Assembly (NCBI GenBank): GCA_963839475.1
Contig: CAWIVH010000001.1
Location: forward strand, 372,001 to 436,000
Reading direction: 5' to 3'
Source of the DNA: CAWIVH01 sp963839475
Lineage (GTDB): Bacteria > Acidobacteriota > UBA6911
Length of the DNA stretch: 64,000 nucleotides
Below are positions 62,129-64,000 of the stretch, piece after piece (position 1 is the first letter of the stretch; each line of letters opens with the position of its first letter). Both the position numbers and the translations under genes were made by a program. The notes under the pieces were generated by a model. The model was given only the letters and a program-made list of their open reading frames with translations. It was not told the DNA's origin and did not search any database.

Positions 62129-62419
62129 ATGATTCTCGCCAAAGTGCTTGGAACGGTCGTGACAACGATAGGATTGGGCGATTTCAAAAACCGCCGCCTG
62201 CTGGTCGTGCAGCCCCTATATCTTGAAGGGGAGCAGGGTGACGAGGATTTCATAGCGCTTGACAGCACCCAGGCCGGCATCGGCGACACCGTCCTGGTCA
62301 ACCGGGAGGGAAGCGGGGCGCGCCAGGTGCTTAAGAATCCGGAGGCGCCGGTTATATCCGTGATCGTCGGGATCGTGGATTCGGTATTCCTCGAGTCGCA
62401 GCCCCTATTGGAAACTTAA
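62129..62419 (+). CDS. eutN: BMC-P pentameric vertex protein, copy 3
   Basis: 96 residues: MILAKVLGTVVTTIGLGDFKN, DSTQAGIGDTVLVNREGSGARQ and ISVIVGIVDSV. Canonical EutN/CcmL pentamer protein closer to copy 1. It closes the operon; its last 15 bases overlap the end of the convergent phosphoesterase gene and no terminator is visible. Confidence 0.92.
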   Translation: MILAKVLGTVVTTIGLGDFKNRRLLVVQPLYLEGEQGDEDFIALDSTQAGIGDTVLVNREGSGARQVLKNPEAPVISVIVGIVDSVFLESQPLLET

Positions 62420-63562
62420 CCGAATCTGAAAGATCTCCGGCCGGTTTCCAATCCGCACCGGAGGCCCCCAGGTGCCAAAGCCGTTTGAAACATAGAAGTG
62501 CGTCCTGCCGATCTTCTTATAGCCCCACCCGACTTCATAAATAATCCGGATAATGTAATTTACCGGCCAAAGTTGTCCCTGATGGGTGTGTCCTGAAACC
62601 TGCAGGTCGGCACCGGCCTTAACCGCCTGGCTCAATTCGAAAGGTTGGTGATCCATCAAAATCACAGGAAGACTGGTATCCATGCCGGACATGATTTCCC
62701 AGAGCGGCTTTCGGGCTTTGCCGGTGAATTGCCGTTTCGACCAATCCTCCCTGCCCACAATATAAAAAGATTCGTCAATTTTTATCGCGCGATCCCGCAG
62801 CATCGTCACATTGTGGTCGGCCAGGTATGCGCAAGCCTCCTCGGAGCCGCCGATAAATTCATGATTCCCTGTCACGGCATAAACGCCATATTTCGATCGG
62901 AGCTTCAGCAAAGCATGCCCGAGATTCTGCTTTATTACCGGGGCCAGGTCCTCGTCCACGATATCCCCCGGCAAAAGGACCAAGTCCGGCTCCAGAGCAT
63001 TGATCCGCTCAACTAACTGGTCGATCCGCGATCGCCCGACAATGGTTCCGAGGTGAATATCGGAGGCCGCAACGATATTTAGTGATTGAATTCTTCCCGC
63101 CTTTTTCTCCACCGCCAGCTCCATCGTGCGCAGGCGGGGAGCCAAAGCATTGATATGCCCCGCGATCATAAGCACGGAAACCAGCCCGATAACCGCCGCA
63201 GCAGCAACATATTTCGCCTGGCCGTAATTCACCATGATCCAGCCGGGAAATATGGGGGTAATGGCATTCACCAGGCGCAGGAAGTCGGCCAGAACCACAG
63301 CGATGAAAAAATAAAACATCGCGGCAATCCAGAATGAGCCGGTCCAAACCAGCATATCGCTCAAAGCCGAGGCCCAATACCGCTCGATGAATCGCCCGCC
63401 AATGAAGGACAGGGCAAGACACCAGAAAATCACCCCGTAGGCGCTCCGCAGAGTCGAACCTTGCGGAATGCATTGCCATCCCCGGATGAAGATGTAGTAA
63501 TTGAGCAGCCCGTAAAGCGATAGAACGATCGAAAAGAAAATGATGAAGCCAATGGTTCTCAT
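62405..63562 (-). CDS. Membrane metallophosphoesterase (YkuE-like)
   Basis: 385 residues. Four to five membrane helices in the first ~145 residues, then a calcineurin-like phosphoesterase: SDIHLGTIVG (DxH), LLPGDIVDE (GDxxD), TGNHEF (GNHE), and GHTHQGQLWP (GHxH). The order and spacing fit YkuE/UDP-2,3-diacylglucosamine hydrolase-like enzymes with two metal ions, likely acting on lipids or cyclic nucleotides on the outer face. Convergent with the BMC operon and overlapping its last gene by 15 bases. Confidence 0.92.
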   Translation of the reverse strand: MRTIGFIIFFSIVLSLYGLLNYYIFIRGWQCIPQGSTLRSAYGVIFWCLALSFIGGRFIERYWASALSDMLVWTGSFWIAAMFYFFIAVVLADFLRLVNAITPIFPGWIMVNYGQAKYVAAAAVIGLVSVLMIAGHINALAPRLRTMELAVEKKAGRIQSLNIVAASDIHLGTIVGRSRIDQLVERINALEPDLVLLPGDIVDEDLAPVIKQNLGHALLKLRSKYGVYAVTGNHEFIGGSEEACAYLADHNVTMLRDRAIKIDESFYIVGREDWSKRQFTGKARKPLWEIMSGMDTSLPVILMDHQPFELSQAVKAGADLQVSGHTHQGQLWPVNYIIRIIYEVGWGYKKIGRTHFYVSNGFGTWGPPVRIGNRPEIFQIRLSFQ

Positions 63563-63724
63563 ATCCGTGATCCTGACAAGCGCCTCAGAATCCTATCATT
63601 GTTTAACTGTAAAGATCGAAGTCGATTCCGTGCCGAGATCGGATCTGTACATGATTGGGAAGTTGAAATAGACTTCTGCCACATTGTGGAACCGCTTCCG
63701 GAAAATTCCCTATCGGGAGGAACC

Positions 63725-64000
63725 ATGTATCGAAGAATAGTCCTGTTTTTCATCCTGCTCACCCTTTGTTCTTCGCTCGCTTTGCTGCCGAAGGACGATA
63801 AAACCGATCCCCGCCTGGGAAAGGGTTCGCGCCGACCGGCCGTAAACGGCTGGATTCCCGTTCACCTTGAGGGAACGCCTTCGGAAATAGGGTTCCAGCA
63901 CGGCTATCTGCTCGCGGCCGAAATCGCTGAAATGCGCTCCGTCATGGAACTCCAGCTGCATGAAGATACGAAGAAGGACTGGTCCTTTTTCCGCAAGGAA
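63725..64000 (+). CDS. Partial: secreted C45/acyl-transferase-like hydrolase (3' end outside window)
   Basis: 92 codons are visible before the window ends. Signal peptide (1-22, IVLFFILLTLCSSLALL), then a linker and WIPVHLEGTPSEIGFQHGYLLAAEI. The GTPxExGxQHG pattern is characteristic of the start of peptidase C45/phospholipase B-like proteins, whose catalytic Cys comes later and is not in the window. GGGAGG precedes the ATG. Confidence 0.65.
   Translation, partial: MYRRIVLFFILLTLCSSLALLPKDDKTDPRLGKGSRRPAVNGWIPVHLEGTPSEIGFQHGYLLAAEIAEMRSVMELQLHEDTKKDWSFFRKE

Overview
The window looks like a chromosomal segment of a GC-rich, at least partly anaerobic bacterium, most likely Acidobacteriota or a close relative. 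This is inferred from gene content (PD40 propeller proteins behind histidine kinases, multihaem cytochromes with NrfD, Tat-anchored Gfo/Idh proteins, secreted sugar-active proteins); no rRNA or tRNA gene is present to confirm it. I see no CRISPR array, no complete insertion sequence and no prophage.

Layout. 77-3019: a large secreted glycoside-hydrolase-like protein. 3191-9767 (minus): pyruvate:ferredoxin oxidoreductase (nifJ) and a second 2-oxoacid:ferredoxin oxidoreductase with beta and gamma subunits fused. 10134-14096 (minus): ahcY, a DapA-like aldolase and a fucose-isomerase-like gene in one operon, divergent from an ArsR-methyltransferase fusion regulator across a palindromic operator. 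15804-21682: a sigma-54 promoter, a lone receiver protein and two multihaem cytochromes, convergent on an octahaem cytochrome/Fe-S/NrfD operon. 22245-28178: LiaF-like membrane protein with a LytS/LytTR two-component pair, dodecin, an MFS exporter, a secreted propeller-like protein and a TPR protein. 28375-32963: sugar-acid MFS transporter, LysE-type exporter, a frameshifted dihydropyrimidinase and a LigB-type dioxygenase. 33213-37948: histidine kinase, OmpR regulator and PD40 protein, followed by a BNR-repeat remnant and a MITE-like inverted repeat. 38346-44145: TatD-radical SAM fusion, secreted toroid protein, zinc-ribbon protein, Gfo/Idh/MocA oxidoreductase and sugar epimerase. 44478-54574: hemerythrin with a NapH-like ferredoxin, CBM9-like protein, TGS-uridine kinase, a polyprenyl-sugar type cluster and a TMTC-like TPR protein.

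The most distinctive region is 55981-62419, a compact bacterial microcompartment (BMC) operon: rpiB, deoC, BMC-P, acylating aldehyde dehydrogenase, BMC-H, eutJ-like, BMC-T (CcmP/CsoS1D-like), a frameshifted small cargo-like gene and two more BMC-P genes. Its content matches the sugar-phosphate-utilizing (SPU) BMC class. DeoC would split 2-deoxyribose-5-phosphate into glyceraldehyde-3-phosphate and acetaldehyde inside the shell, and the dehydrogenase would turn acetaldehyde into acetyl-CoA. Every enzyme carries a terminal helix that looks like an encapsulation peptide. No phosphotransacylase, acetate kinase or alcohol dehydrogenase is seen, so cofactor recycling must be supplied elsewhere or differently.

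Two genes (dihydropyrimidinase and the small BMC gene) contain single-base indels; these may be assembly errors or real decay. Start codons were chosen from ribosome-binding sites and family alignment remembered from knowledge, not from database searches.
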